From Curtobacterium flaccumfaciens (GTDB lineage: Bacteria; Actinomycetota; Actinomycetes; Actinomycetales; Microbacteriaceae): 64,000 nt of DNA. The stretch covers positions 1-64,000 of the forward strand of contig NZ_SNVW01000003.1 of assembly GCF_004361695.1 (NCBI RefSeq), in the 5' to 3' direction. How positions within the stretch are numbered: the first letter of the stretch is position 1; every line of letters begins with the position of its first letter. Of this stretch, positions 51,239 to 60,092 are shown piece after piece. The position numbers and the translations under genes are program-made. The notes beneath the pieces are model-generated. The model worked only from the letters and a program-made list of their open reading frames with translations. It was not told the origin of the DNA and made no database searches.

Positions 51239-52222
51239 CTAGACCGCCTGCCGACCCGCGGGGGCGGCCAACAGGTGCGACAGGTGCTCCGGTACCGTCC
51301 CACCGCGTGCGACCGTGGCGCGTGCCCACAGGCGTCCCGCGCGGTACGAGGAGCGCACGAGCGGACCGGCGAGGACCCCGGCGAACCCCATCCGCTCGGC
51401 GACCTCGCGCAGCTCGACGAACTCCTCGGGGCGCACCCAGCGGGCGACCGGCAGGTGGCGCGGCGAGGGGCGGAGGTACTGCGTGAGCGTGATGACGTCC
51501 GTCCCGGCGTCGTGCAGGCGCTGCAGGGCGTCCTCGATCTCGGCGCGCTCCTCGCCCATCCCGAGGATGAGGTTCGACTTCGTGACGAGCCCGGCGTCCC
51601 GCCCCTGCGTGATGACGTCGAGCGAACGCTCGAAGGTGAACGCCGGTCGGATCCGCTTGAAGATGCGCGGGACCGTCTCGACGTTGTGGGCGAAGACCTC
51701 GGGGCGCGCGTCGAACACCTGGCCGAGCTGGTCCGGGCGGCCGTTGAAGTCGGGCACCAGGATCTCGACGCCGGTGCCGGGGGAGTGCTCGTGGATCTGG
51801 CGGATGGTCTCGGCGTAGAGCCACGCGCCGCCGTCCGGCAGGTCGTCGCGCGCGACGCCGGTGACCGTGGCGTACTTGAGGCCCATCGACGCGACCGAGT
51901 CCGCGACCCGGCGTGGTTCGTCGCGGTCGAGCGGCTCCGGCTTGCCGGTGTCGATCTGGCAGAAGTCGCAGCGCCGGGTGCACTGGGATCCGCCGATGAG
52001 GAAGGTGGCCTCGCGGTCCTCCCAGCACTCGAAGATGTTCGGGCAGCCGGCCTCCTGGCAGACCGTGTGCAGCTGCTGGTCGCGGACGAGGCCGGAGAGC
52101 TCGCGGAACTCCGGGCCCTGCGTGGCGCGGGTCTTGATCCACGCGGGCTTCGTCTCGATCGGCGTCTCGGCGTTGCGGGCCTCGACGCGGAGCATCCGCC
52201 GGCCGTCGGGGGCGAGGGTCAT
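51239..52222 (-). CDS. lipA: Lipoyl synthase
   Basis: 327 aa. A radical-SAM enzyme: the auxiliary cluster motif [12 protein letters not shown], the SAM cluster motif CTRRCDFC, and the C-terminal RSSYRAG. Inserts two sulfurs into protein-bound octanoyl chains made by LipB. It overlaps lipB by 4 bases and ends next to a bidirectional terminator. Confidence 0.97.
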   Translation of the reverse strand: MTLAPDGRRMLRVEARNAETPIETKPAWIKTRATQGPEFRELSGLVRDQQLHTVCQEAGCPNIFECWEDREATFLIGGSQCTRRCDFCQIDTGKPEPLDRDEPRRVADSVASMGLKYATVTGVARDDLPDGGAWLYAETIRQIHEHSPGTGVEILVPDFNGRPDQLGQVFDARPEVFAHNVETVPRIFKRIRPAFTFERSLDVITQGRDAGLVTKSNLILGMGEERAEIEDALQRLHDAGTDVITLTQYLRPSPRHLPVARWVRPEEFVELREVAERMGFAGVLAGPLVRSSYRAGRLWARATVARGGTVPEHLSHLLAAPAGRQAV

Positions 52223-52908
52223 ACGAGGGTCTCCTGTCGTGCGGTGCGCGTGCTGCTGATGCGGCGGCCGGTGTGCATGCCGTCGACGGCCTCTTGGACG
52301 CGGCGTGCCACGAGCGGCACGAGGTCGTCCGTGCCGACGTGTCGGCCGGCGGATGCGGTGAGCGTCGTGACGCCGGCGTCGGCGATGCCGCACGGCACGA
52401 TCGCGGCGTACGCGTCGAGGGCGTTGTCGCAGTTGATGGCGATGCCGTGGCTCGTGACGCCCTCGGCCACGTGCAGTCCGATCGCGCCGACCTTGGCGTC
52501 CGGGGTGCCGTCGCTTCCGCGTACCCAGGCGCCGCTCCGGCCCTCGACCCGCTCGGCGTGCACCCCGACGGCCGCCGCGGTGTCGATGATCACCTGCTCG
52601 AGGTCCCGCACCCACGCGACCACGTCGAGGGGCTCGGCGAGCCGGACGATCGGGTAGGCGACGAGCTGTCCCGGGCCGTGCCAGGTGATGCGGCCTCCGC
52701 GGTCGACGTCGACCACGGGGGAGCCGTCCGTCGGCAGGTCGGACGGCTCGGTGCGGCGGCCCGCCGTGTACACGCAGGGGTGCTCGCAGAGGACGAGTGC
52801 GCCGGGGGAGCGCCCGGCGACGACGGCGGCGTGGAGGTCCCGCTGCAGTGCGAGTCCCTCGGCGTGGTCGAGGAGCCCCGTGCGTCGGACGATCTCGAGT
52901 TCCGGCAT
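52219..52908 (-). CDS. lipB: Octanoyl-ACP:protein N-octanoyltransferase
   Basis: 229 aa. LipB motifs: [38 protein letters not shown] and [26 protein letters not shown], with catalytic Cys in IVPCGI and Lys in AKVGAIG. Transfers octanoate from ACP to lipoyl domains. First gene of lipB-lipA; TAGCCT 7 nt before the ATG suggests a leaderless mRNA. Confidence 0.96.
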   Translation of the reverse strand: MPELEIVRRTGLLDHAEGLALQRDLHAAVVAGRSPGALVLCEHPCVYTAGRRTEPSDLPTDGSPVVDVDRGGRITWHGPGQLVAYPIVRLAEPLDVVAWVRDLEQVIIDTAAAVGVHAERVEGRSGAWVRGSDGTPDAKVGAIGLHVAEGVTSHGIAINCDNALDAYAAIVPCGIADAGVTTLTASAGRHVGTDDLVPLVARRVQEAVDGMHTGRRISSTRTARQETLV

Positions 52909-53080
52909 GCGCGCCAGGCTACGACAGTTTCTGGACGCCGTCCAACAACGGGTGCGGGGCCGTTCCGCGCGTGGTGGGCTGATCCGCGCGAAGGAGGACG
53001 AATCGCGCGAAGGAAGCAGGAAGGTTCGGCCTCCCACGCGCGGAACCGCCTCCCATTCCGTGTGTGATGGGACGGAACGC

Positions 53081-53111
53081 TTGACCTCAACCGTGGTTGA
53101 CCGGGTCGGAT
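53081..53111 (+). promoter_or_regulatory. MerR-type promoter with 19-bp spacer and central operator
   Basis: TTGACC (-35, 53081-53086) and TCGGAT (-10, 53106-53111) are 19 bp apart, the over-long spacing that MerR-family activators correct. The dyad TCAACC-GT-GGTTGA (53087-53100) fills the spacer. The ATG is 6 nt after the -10, so the transcript would be leaderless. No MerR gene is in the window. Confidence 0.6.
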
Positions 53112-53117
53112 GGTGGC

Positions 53118-53795
53118 ATGGAGATCCGGCAGGTACAGCTCACGACGCGCTCGGTCGACGAGACGGCGCATTTCTACGCTCGGCTCGGCTGCCCGGTCGG
53201 ACGGGACGGCGACGCGGTCCGCGTGACGGTGGGGTCGACGCAGCTCGTGTTCCGCCCGCTCGAGGGCATGACCGGGGCACACCACCTCGCGTTCACGATC
53301 CCGACGGGGTCGTTCGTCGCCGCGAAGGAACGGATCGCCGGCGTGGCGACGCTGCTCGGCACCGACGACGCCGACGAGTTCGAGGGGCCGCCGAACTGGA
53401 ACTCGCGCTCGGTGTACTTCGAGGGGCCCGACCGGCAGCTCCTCGAGCTCATCGAGCGGCGCGACCTCGACACGGGCGGCGCGGGCGCGGGCGGCGCGGG
53501 CGACACGCGCCCGGACGGCCCGCCGTTCCTCGTCTCGGTGAGCGAGGTGGGCATCGCGGTCCCGGACGTGCTCGGTGCCGTCGAGGAGCTCGGGCGGCAC
53601 GGCCTCGCCCCGTACGCCAACGCCCCCAGTGCGGACTTCGCCCCCGTCGGCGACCTGCACGGCCTGCTCGTCCTGGTGTCCCCGACCCGCAAGTGGTTCC
53701 CGACGCTCGACCGCAGCCCGTCGACCGCGCCGATCGTCATCGACATCGGGCTCGGCGACACCGTCGAACTCGCCGAGGGCGTCCTCCTGCGGTGA
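53118..53795 (+). CDS. VOC-family (glyoxalase/dioxygenase-like) protein
   Basis: 225 aa. Two vicinal-oxygen-chelate halves: MEIRQVQLTTRSVDETAHFYARLGCPV...HHLAFTIP...LLELIE, and VSEVGIAVPDVLGAVEELGRHG...GDLHGLLVLV. Such proteins bind a divalent metal and act in glyoxal detoxification, ring cleavage or antibiotic resistance; the substrate is not predictable. A Gly/Ala-rich linker joins the halves. It sits behind a MerR-type promoter, so it probably responds to a small-molecule or oxidative signal. Confidence 0.78.
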   Translation: MEIRQVQLTTRSVDETAHFYARLGCPVGRDGDAVRVTVGSTQLVFRPLEGMTGAHHLAFTIPTGSFVAAKERIAGVATLLGTDDADEFEGPPNWNSRSVYFEGPDRQLLELIERRDLDTGGAGAGGAGDTRPDGPPFLVSVSEVGIAVPDVLGAVEELGRHGLAPYANAPSADFAPVGDLHGLLVLVSPTRKWFPTLDRSPSTAPIVIDIGLGDTVELAEGVLLR

Positions 53796-53839
53796 ACGGG
53801 CGTCGGCGTCCGGGGCGAGCCTTGTAGAATCGACGGATC

Positions 53840-55396
53840 ATGGCGCAATTCGGTTCACTCTCCGATCGGCTGACCGAGACCTTCCGCAACCTGCGGAGCA
53901 AGGGTCGGCTGACTCCGTCCGACGTCGACGGCACCGTCCGCGAGATCCGGCGGGCGCTCCTCGACGCCGACGTCGCGCTCGAGGTCGTCAAGGCGTTCAC
54001 CGCAGCCGTCCGCGAGCGTGCCCTCTCCGACGAGGTCAACCGCGCGCTCAACCCGGCGCAGCAGGTCGTCCAGATCGTCAACGAGGAACTCGTCGGCATC
54101 CTCGGTGGCCAGCAGCGACGCCTCGAGTTCGCGAAGCGGCCGCCGACGGTCATCATGCTCGCGGGTCTGCAGGGTGCCGGTAAGACGACCCTCGCGGGCA
54201 AGCTCGGCAAGTGGCTCAAGAAGGACGGCCACACCCCGATGCTCGTCGCGGCGGACCTCCAGCGTCCGAACGCCGTGCAGCAGCTGCAGGTCGTCGGCGA
54301 GCAGGCCGGCGTGCACGTCTTCGCTCCGGAGCCCGGCAACGGCGTCGGCGACCCCGTGAAGGTCGCGAAGAACGCGATCAAGGCCGCGGTCGACCAGCAG
54401 TACGACACCGTCATCGTGGACACCGCCGGTCGACTCGGTGTCGACGCCGAGCTCATGAAGCAGGCGGCGAACATCCGCAAGGCCGTCGACCCGGACGAGG
54501 TCCTGTTCGTCATCGACGCGATGATCGGTCAGGACGCCGTCACCACCGCGCGTGCCTTCCAGGAAGGCGTCGACTTCACCGGCGTCGTCCTGTCGAAGCT
54601 CGACGGCGACGCCCGTGGTGGTGCGGCCCTGTCGGTCGCCAGCGTCACCGGCCGTCCGATCATGTTCGCGTCCACCGGTGAGGGCCTCGACGACTTCGAG
54701 CCGTTCCACCCGGACCGCATGGCGAGCCGCATCCTCGACCTCGGCGACATCCTGTCCCTCATCGAGCAGGCGCAGGGCGCCTTCGACGAGGAAGAGGCCC
54801 GCAAGGTCGCGGACAAGATCGCGACCGACAACTTCACCCTGAACGACTTCCTGCAGCAGATGCAGCAGCTCCGCAAGGCCGGCTCGATCAAGGGCATGCT
54901 CGGCATGCTCCCGGGTGCCAAGGGCATGCGCGAGGCGCTCGACAACTTCGACGAGCGTGAGATCGTCCGCACCGAGGCGATCATCCAGTCGATGACGCCG
55001 CAGGAGCGCGAGCTGCCGAAGCTCCTGAACGGCTCCCGCCGCCTCCGCATCGCCAAGGGTGCCGGGTCGACCGTGACCGAGGTGAACGCCCTCGTGAACC
55101 GGTTCGAGCAGGCGGCGAAGATGATGAAGACCGTCGCCCGTGGTGGCGTGCCGCAGATGCCGGGCATGGGTCCGATCCCGGGCATGCACGGCGGCAAGAA
55201 GCAGCAGCAGTCCGGCGGCAAGAAGAAGTCGAAGGTGGGCAACCCCGCGAAGCGTGCGGCCCTGGCGGCCGGCGCCGCGGCGGCGCCGCAGCAGGCCCCG
55301 CAGGGCTCGGGTCTCGGACTCGGCGGCGGTGCGAAGGGCGGCAAGGCCCCCACCGAGGAAGAGCTGGCGTCGCTCCAGAAGTTCCTGGGTCGCTAG
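53840..55396 (+). CDS. ffh: Signal recognition particle protein Ffh
   Basis: 518 aa. N domain (1-90), GTPase domain with GLQGAGKTTLAGKLGKWL (109-126), DTAGRLGVD and SKLDGDARGG, then a Met-rich M domain (QQMQQLRKAGSIKGMLGMLP, later GSRRLRIAKGAGSTVTEVNALVNRFEQ) that binds SRP RNA and signal peptides. It ends in a Lys/Gly/Ala-rich tail. Partner of FtsY at 50024. TAGAAT lies 9 nt before the ATG. Confidence 0.97.
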   Translation: MAQFGSLSDRLTETFRNLRSKGRLTPSDVDGTVREIRRALLDADVALEVVKAFTAAVRERALSDEVNRALNPAQQVVQIVNEELVGILGGQQRRLEFAKRPPTVIMLAGLQGAGKTTLAGKLGKWLKKDGHTPMLVAADLQRPNAVQQLQVVGEQAGVHVFAPEPGNGVGDPVKVAKNAIKAAVDQQYDTVIVDTAGRLGVDAELMKQAANIRKAVDPDEVLFVIDAMIGQDAVTTARAFQEGVDFTGVVLSKLDGDARGGAALSVASVTGRPIMFASTGEGLDDFEPFHPDRMASRILDLGDILSLIEQAQGAFDEEEARKVADKIATDNFTLNDFLQQMQQLRKAGSIKGMLGMLPGAKGMREALDNFDEREIVRTEAIIQSMTPQERELPKLLNGSRRLRIAKGAGSTVTEVNALVNRFEQAAKMMKTVARGGVPQMPGMGPIPGMHGGKKQQQSGGKKKSKVGNPAKRAALAAGAAAAPQQAPQGSGLGLGGGAKGGKAPTEEELASLQKFLGR

Positions 55397-55680
55397 TCGC
55401 GACCACCTGACGGACTGGAGGCGGGGGGGCCGCGGGGCCCCCCCCCCCCCGCCCGCGGGGGGGGGGGCCGGGGGGCCCCCCCCCCCCCCGGGGGGCCCCC
55501 CCGACTGCCAGGGGGGGGGGGGGGGCGCCGAACCCCCCCCCCCCCGTGTGCGGCCCCCCCCCGCGGGGCCCCCCCCCCCCCCCCCCCAACCCCCCCCCCC
55601 CCCCCCCCCCCGGGGGGGGGGGGGGGGCGGGGCCCGGGCCCCCCCCCCCGCGCCTCCAGGCGTTGCGCGACCGACGGGCG
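55397..55680. other. G/C homopolymer tract, probable sequence error inside a palindrome
   Basis: From about 55421 to 55652 the sequence is almost only runs of 5-25 G or C. It starts CGGACTGGAGGCGGGGG and ends CCCCCGCGCCTCCAGGCG, the two arms of the local GGAGGCGCG palindrome family. The true DNA is most likely one ordinary palindrome between convergent ffh and regX3, with unreadable bases filled in. No genes should be called here, and any frame through it is meaningless. Confidence 0.8.
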
Positions 55681-56361
55681 TCAGCCCTCGATGCGGTACC
55701 CGAGCCCGCGCACGGTGACCAGGATCTCCGGCGCGCTCGGCACGCGTTCGATCTTCGAGCGGATGCGCTTGATGTGCACGTCGAGGGTCTTCGTGTCGCC
55801 GAAGTAGTCCGAGCCCCAGACCCGGTCGATGAGCTGCCCGCGGGTGAGCACCCGGCCGGCGTTCCGGAGCAGCAGCTCGAGCAGCTCGAACTCCTTGAGC
55901 GGCATCGGCGTCTCGGAGCCGTCCACCGCCACGGTGTGCCGCTCGACGTCCATCCGGATCCCGCCGACCTGCAGGATGCCGCTCTCCGCCGGGTCGTCCT
56001 CGGTGCGGCGCCGGAGCACGGCACGGATGCGGGCGAGGAGCTCCCGGGTCGAGTACGGCTTCGTGACGTAGTCGTCGGCACCGAGCTCGAGCCCGACGAC
56101 GATGTCCACCTCGGAGTCCTTCGCCGTGAGCATGATGATCGGGATGTTCGACCGGGTGCGGATCTGTCGGCACACCTCCGTGCCGGAGAGCCCCGGCAGC
56201 ATGAGGTCGAGGAGCACCAGGTCGGGGTTCTCCGCGTCGAACTTCGACAGCGCGGTCACACCGTCCGCAGCGACGGAGGTGTCATACCCCTCGCGCTGCA
56301 GCAGGAACTCCAGGGGCTCGCTCAGGGCCGGCTCGTCGTCGACGATGAGGATCTTGGTCAC
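55681..56361 (-). CDS. regX3: OmpR-family response regulator, RegX3-like
   Basis: 226 aa. Receiver domain with phospho-acceptor Asp52 (LVLLDLMLPG), the acidic pocket VDDEP and Lys in VTKPYS; a winged-helix DNA-binding domain with KEFELLELLLRNAGRVLTRGQLIDRVWG and TLDVHIKRIRSKIE. Its start overlaps the sensor kinase stop by 4 bases. The pairing with a SenX3-like kinase and nearby phoU and gpmA matches the mycobacterial phosphate-starvation system. Confidence 0.93.
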   Translation of the reverse strand: MTKILIVDDEPALSEPLEFLLQREGYDTSVAADGVTALSKFDAENPDLVLLDLMLPGLSGTEVCRQIRTRSNIPIIMLTAKDSEVDIVVGLELGADDYVTKPYSTRELLARIRAVLRRRTEDDPAESGILQVGGIRMDVERHTVAVDGSETPMPLKEFELLELLLRNAGRVLTRGQLIDRVWGSDYFGDTKTLDVHIKRIRSKIERVPSAPEILVTVRGLGYRIEG

Positions 56362-57524
56362 GATTGCTGCTCTTCCAGTTGCTCTTCGAGTGCGGTGGTC
56401 AGTTCGGGGTCCGCCTCGGGCAGGCGGATGGTGAAGGTCGATCCCTTGCCCGGCTGCGACCAGACACGGACGTCGCCGCCGTGGTTGCTCACGACGTGCT
56501 TGACGATCGCGAGACCCAAGCCGGTGCCGCCGGTCGCGCGGGAGCGTGCCGGGTCGACGCGGTAGAAGCGTTCGAACACGCGGTCGAGGTCGGCTTCGGG
56601 GATCCCGACGCCCTGGTCCGTCACCGCGATCTCGACGAAGCCCTTCGACGACCGCACGCCGACGCCGACGCGGGTGTGGTCCGGCGAGTACTTCACGGCG
56701 TTCGCGATGAGGTTCGACACCGCGATCTGCAGCAGGCCCGGGTCGCCCATCACCCGGAGCTTCGATTTCTTCGCCCGCACGAGCTCGATGTCCCGGGCAC
56801 GGGCGACGATCTCGTTCGTGTCCACGGCGGCCTGCACGATGCGGTCGATCGACGTCTCCTCGCTGTTCTCCAGCGTGTCGACGGACTGCAGCCGCGAGAG
56901 CTCGATGATGTCCTTCGTCAGGGCCGCCAGTCGTTCGGACTCGGTGACGAGCTGCGCGGCGAACCGCCGCACGTGCTGGGGTTCGTCGGCGGCCGCGACG
57001 AGGGTCTCCGAGAGCAGCCCGATGGCGCCGATCGGGGTCTTCAGCTCGTGCGAGATGTTCGCCACGAAGTCACGCCGGACCTCGTCGATGCGGTGGCTCT
57101 CGGTGAGGTCGTCCGCCGTGACGAGGACGTACCGGTTGCCGAGCTGCGCGGCACGGAAGCTGAGGTAGCCGATGAGCTCACCCCGGCGGCCGCGCGGGAG
57201 TTCGAGGTCCTCCGACCCCATCTCACCGCTCTTCCGCACCCGGTCGACCAGGTCCGCGAGCTCCTGGTGGACGAGCTTCCGCCGCACCACCAGTCCCACC
57301 GTCAGTGCCTGCGGCGACGCGGCGACCACCGTGTTCGACGGGTCGACCACCACGGCCGGGTTGTGCATCGTGGCGATGACCGCGGCGACGCCGTCCGGCA
57401 GCGTGCGTTCCGCCACGTCGGCTGCACGAGCCGTGCGCTCGGCGGTGATGATCAGCACCACGACGCCCGCGCCGAAGACCCCGCCGAGGAGCATCGACAG
57501 TGGCACGAGCCACGCGTTGTCCAT
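56358..57524 (-). CDS. senX3: Sensor histidine kinase, SenX3-like
   Basis: 388 aa from the ATG at 57524. One N-terminal membrane segment, a PAS-like region (about 45-140), the dimerisation box FVANISHELKTPIGAI with phospho-His159, and an ATPase domain with N box SNLIANAVKYSPDHT, G1 DQGVGIPE and G2 GGTGLGLAIVKHVV. Senses phosphate status through the Pst/PhoU system, by analogy with mycobacteria. TACACT lies 6 nt before the ATG (leaderless); PHO-box-like repeats lie just upstream. Confidence 0.93.
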   Translation of the reverse strand: MDNAWLVPLSMLLGGVFGAGVVVLIITAERTARAADVAERTLPDGVAAVIATMHNPAVVVDPSNTVVAASPQALTVGLVVRRKLVHQELADLVDRVRKSGEMGSEDLELPRGRRGELIGYLSFRAAQLGNRYVLVTADDLTESHRIDEVRRDFVANISHELKTPIGAIGLLSETLVAAADEPQHVRRFAAQLVTESERLAALTKDIIELSRLQSVDTLENSEETSIDRIVQAAVDTNEIVARARDIELVRAKKSKLRVMGDPGLLQIAVSNLIANAVKYSPDHTRVGVGVRSSKGFVEIAVTDQGVGIPEADLDRVFERFYRVDPARSRATGGTGLGLAIVKHVVSNHGGDVRVWSQPGKGSTFTIRLPEADPELTTALEEQLEEQQS

Positions 57525-57552
57525 GCCGTCAGTGTAGGAGTGGTCACACGGG

Positions 57553-57639
57553 GTTCGGGCGCCGTTCACCCCCGTTCGCGGCGGTTCCGGCTCCGGATCG
57601 CGAAGCGTTCAGCCGCACGTCACCGTTCGTTCACCTGAG
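57553..57639. promoter_or_regulatory. PHO-box-like GTTC direct repeats between senX3 and phoU
   Basis: GTTC recurs at 57553, 57564, 57574 and 57584 (steps of 11, 10 and 10 bp), including GTTCACC at 57564. A second group has GTTCAGC at 57607, GTCACC at 57619 and GTTCACC at 57629. One-turn direct repeats of GTTCACC-like units are the known form of actinobacterial PhoP/RegX3 sites. The arrays would serve both divergent units. Confidence 0.65.
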
Positions 57640-57680
57640 CTGACGACACTCGACCGGTACGCAGAGAGAGGTACTCCCCC

Positions 57681-58349
57681 ATGCGCGAAGTCTTCCAGCA
57701 GGAGCTCCAGGACGTCCAGGAGCGACTGACCGAGATCGCCGGGCTCGTCGAGTCCGCCATCACCCGTGCCACCCAGGCCTTCAGCGACTCCGACGTCGCG
57801 CTCGCCGAGGAGGTGATCGCCGACGACGCCAAGATCGACGAGGCCGCCAACAGCCTCGACGAGATCGCGATCGACATCCTGGCGCGCCAGGCTCCGGTGG
57901 CCCGCGACCTCCGCGTCGTCGTCACCGCCCTGCGCGTCAGCTCCTCGCTCGAGCGCATGGGCGACATGGCCGAGCACATCGCACAGCTCGCCCGGCAGCG
58001 GTTCCCCGAGAAGGTCGTGCCGAAGGGCCTCCGCGGCACCTTCAAGCAGATGGGCGCCCACGACGTCGCGATGGCGCAGAAGCTCACGCGGCTGCTCGCC
58101 ACCGAGGACATCCAGCTCGCCGAGGAGATCCGCGACGAGGACGACGCCGTGGACGAGCTGCACGCCAGCGTCTTCGACTTCGTGCTCGGCGAGACGTGGA
58201 AGGGTGCGCCGGTCGACACGGTCGACGCGACCCTCGCCTCGCGGTACCACGAGCGCTTCGCGGACCACGCGGTGTCGATCGCGAAGAAGGTGCAGTACCT
58301 GGCGACGGGCGACTGGACCGGCGCCTCGAACGCGACCGCGGCGGTCTGA
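57681..58349 (+). CDS. phoU: Phosphate signalling protein PhoU
   Basis: 222 aa, two PhoU helical repeats: DVQERLTEIAGLVESAITRATQAF...DEIAIDILARQAPVARDLRVVVTALRVSSSLERMGDMAEHIAQLA and a second copy ending RYHERFADHAVSIAKKVQYLATGDW. The acidic ERMGDMAEH and ERFADHAV clusters bind metal. It links the Pst transporter to the sensor kinase and keeps the regulon off in phosphate excess. Transcribed away from senX3-regX3 across the PHO-box-like arrays. Confidence 0.95.
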   Translation: MREVFQQELQDVQERLTEIAGLVESAITRATQAFSDSDVALAEEVIADDAKIDEAANSLDEIAIDILARQAPVARDLRVVVTALRVSSSLERMGDMAEHIAQLARQRFPEKVVPKGLRGTFKQMGAHDVAMAQKLTRLLATEDIQLAEEIRDEDDAVDELHASVFDFVLGETWKGAPVDTVDATLASRYHERFADHAVSIAKKVQYLATGDWTGASNATAAV

Positions 58350-58404
58350 CGCCCGGGCTGGCCCCGGCCGCGGCCTCGGTCGCGCCCCCGGCCTCGGTCG
58401 GGTT

Positions 58405-58466
58405 CGCACAACCAAAGTCTCCTCGCGCCGCGGTTCGCCGTGGTTCGGGGAGACTTTGGTTGTGCG
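58405..58466. repeat. 62-bp palindromic repeat, CGCACAAC family (copy 2)
   Basis: Arms CGCACAACCAAAGTCTCC and GGAGACTTTGGTTGTGCG are perfect inverses over 18 bp. Same total length and outer arms as the copies at 25951 and 60911. Lies between phoU and the kinase gene. Confidence 0.88.
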
Positions 58467-58563
58467 CGGCGCGAGCGCGCGCACGCGGCAGGGCATGGCG
58501 CGGCGCGGCGCGAGCACGCGGCACGCGGCGCGCGGCACCGCTGCGGTCTGCGAGGATCGTGGC

Positions 58564-59112
58564 ATGGCCCAGGTCGCGATCATCGTCAACGGCATGCCCG
58601 GTTCGGGCAAGAGCACGATCGGGGCCGCCCTCGCCGAGGTGCTCGGCTGCCCCTTCCTGTCGAAGGACCGCATCAAGGAGCCCCTCGCCGACGTCGTCGG
58701 GCCGATGATCGCCTCGCGGCCGCTCGGCGCCATCGCGATGGAGACGATGTGGTCGATGGCGGGGGCCGTCGAGAACGGGGTCGTCCTCGACGCCGTCTGG
58801 CTGCCGTCGCGTGATCGGGACCTCCTGGAGGCGCGGCTCGCCTCCGCCGGGTCGCCTCGCGCCGTCGAGGTCTGGTGCCACGTCGACCGGGCGACCGCCG
58901 AGGACCGGCTGCGGGACCGCTACGACCCGGGCACGGTGCCGCCGCGGCACGAGGTGCACGGCGACCTCGCCGATGTCCTGGCGTTCTGGGACGAGCACGG
59001 CACCGTCGCCGAGCCGATCGCGCTACCGGGCGTCCCCGTCGTCCGGGTCGACACGACGAAGCCGTACGACGTCGGGGCCCTGGTGCAGGAGATCGCGTCG
59101 CACTTCGTCTGA
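58564..59112 (+). CDS. AAA-type P-loop kinase-like protein
   Basis: 182 aa. Walker A GMPGSGKSTIGAALAEVLGC (about 10-29), a later Asp-rich strand VVLDAVW, and a lid-like Arg cluster ATAEDRLRDRYDPG. This is the shikimate-kinase or gluconate-kinase-like small P-loop fold, so it probably phosphorylates a small molecule or a nucleotide. No substrate-specific motif is evident. Monocistronic; the hairpin at 59256 lies downstream. Confidence 0.72.
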   Translation: MAQVAIIVNGMPGSGKSTIGAALAEVLGCPFLSKDRIKEPLADVVGPMIASRPLGAIAMETMWSMAGAVENGVVLDAVWLPSRDRDLLEARLASAGSPRAVEVWCHVDRATAEDRLRDRYDPGTVPPRHEVHGDLADVLAFWDEHGTVAEPIALPGVPVVRVDTTKPYDVGALVQEIASHFV

Positions 59113-59255
59113 CCAGCCGCGGCTCGAGGAGCCGACCGCGCTGCCGAAGCGACACGTCGTCGATGCGGTGATCCGTTCCTCCCGGCAGCGCGACAGGAGT
59201 CGGCGGAACGTTCGCGGCACACTGTCGCTCTCGCGAACCCGCCCAGCCGGACGAC

Positions 59256-59288
59256 GAACGCCCCGTCCGGAGACCGGACGGGGCGTTC
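59256..59288. terminator. Bidirectional terminator next to gpmA
   Basis: GAACGCCCCGTCCGG and CCGGACGGGGCGTTC flank a 3-nt loop; perfect stem. Lies between the convergent kinase and gpmA genes. Confidence 0.88.
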
Positions 59289-59300
59289 TGCGTGGCTGGG

Positions 59301-60047
59301 TTACTTCTTCGCGCCCTGGGCGGCGACCGCGGCGGCGCCGGCAGCGGCGGCCTCGGGGTCGAGGTAGTACGCGGGCTTCGTCGGGCGGAACTCGTCGTCG
59401 AGCTCGTACACCAGCGGGATGCCCGTCGGGATGTTGAGGCCGGCGATGTCGTCGTCCGAGATGTCGTCGAGGTGCTTCACCAGCGCCCGCAGCGAGTTGC
59501 CGTGCGCCGTGACGAGGACGGTCTTGCCCGCGCCGAGGTCCTTCGTGATGTCCGACTCCCAGTACGGCAGCAGACGGTCGATCACGAGCTTGAGCGACTC
59601 GGTGCGCGGCAGCTGGTCGCCGAGCTCGGCGTAGCGGCGGTCCCCGGCCTGCGACCACTCGGCGTCGTCGGCGATGGGGGGCGGCGGCACGTCGAACGAA
59701 CGACGCCACTCCATGAACTGCTGCTCGCCGTACTCCGCCAGCGTCTGCGCCTTGTCCTTGCCCTGCAGGGCGCCGTAGTGGCGCTCGTTGAGGCGCCAGT
59801 CGCGCTTCACCGGCAGCCAGGCCAGGTCCGCCTCGAGCAGGGCGATGTCCGCCGTCTGGATCGCACGGGTGAGCAGGGAGGTGTACAGGACGTCCGGGAC
59901 GATGCCCGACTCGCTGATGAGCTCGCCGGCGCGCTTCGCCTCCTTCTCGCCCAACTCGCTGAGTCGGACGTCGACCCAACCGGTGAACAGGTTCTTCTGG
60001 TTCCAGTCACTGTTGCCGTGACGGAGCAGGACGAGCGTGGAGGTCAT
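59301..60047 (-). CDS. gpmA: 2,3-bisphosphoglycerate-dependent phosphoglycerate mutase
   Basis: 248 aa. Catalytic [25 protein letters not shown] with His10, [19 protein letters not shown], and the second His in [17 protein letters not shown]. Interconverts 3- and 2-phosphoglycerate in glycolysis. Proximity to senX3-regX3 repeats the mycobacterial gpm1-senX3-regX3 order. TAGGAT 7 nt before the ATG (leaderless). The C-terminal Ala-rich extension [16 protein letters not shown] is unusual but short. Confidence 0.96.
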   Translation of the reverse strand: MTSTLVLLRHGNSDWNQKNLFTGWVDVRLSELGEKEAKRAGELISESGIVPDVLYTSLLTRAIQTADIALLEADLAWLPVKRDWRLNERHYGALQGKDKAQTLAEYGEQQFMEWRRSFDVPPPPIADDAEWSQAGDRRYAELGDQLPRTESLKLVIDRLLPYWESDITKDLGAGKTVLVTAHGNSLRALVKHLDDISDDDIAGLNIPTGIPLVYELDDEFRPTKPAYYLDPEAAAAGAAAVAAQGAKK

Positions 60048-60092
60048 GCCACCGATCCTACCGAGCGGCACGTGGCCCGTACGCTGGACGGC
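60048..60092. promoter_or_regulatory. Compact divergent leaderless promoter of gpmA and the methyltransferase gene
   Basis: Only 45 bp separate the two ATGs. The minus-strand TAGGAT (60055-60060) and the plus-strand TACGCT (60080-60085) each lie exactly 7 nt from their start codon, 19 bp apart, so their -35 regions cover each other's -10. Confidence 0.6.

Noticed and set aside
55140..56565. Long frames running through the G/C homopolymer tract in several phases
   Set aside because: Poly-Pro/Gly translations produced by the artefactual tract. Real genes end at 55396 (ffh) and 55681 (regX3).
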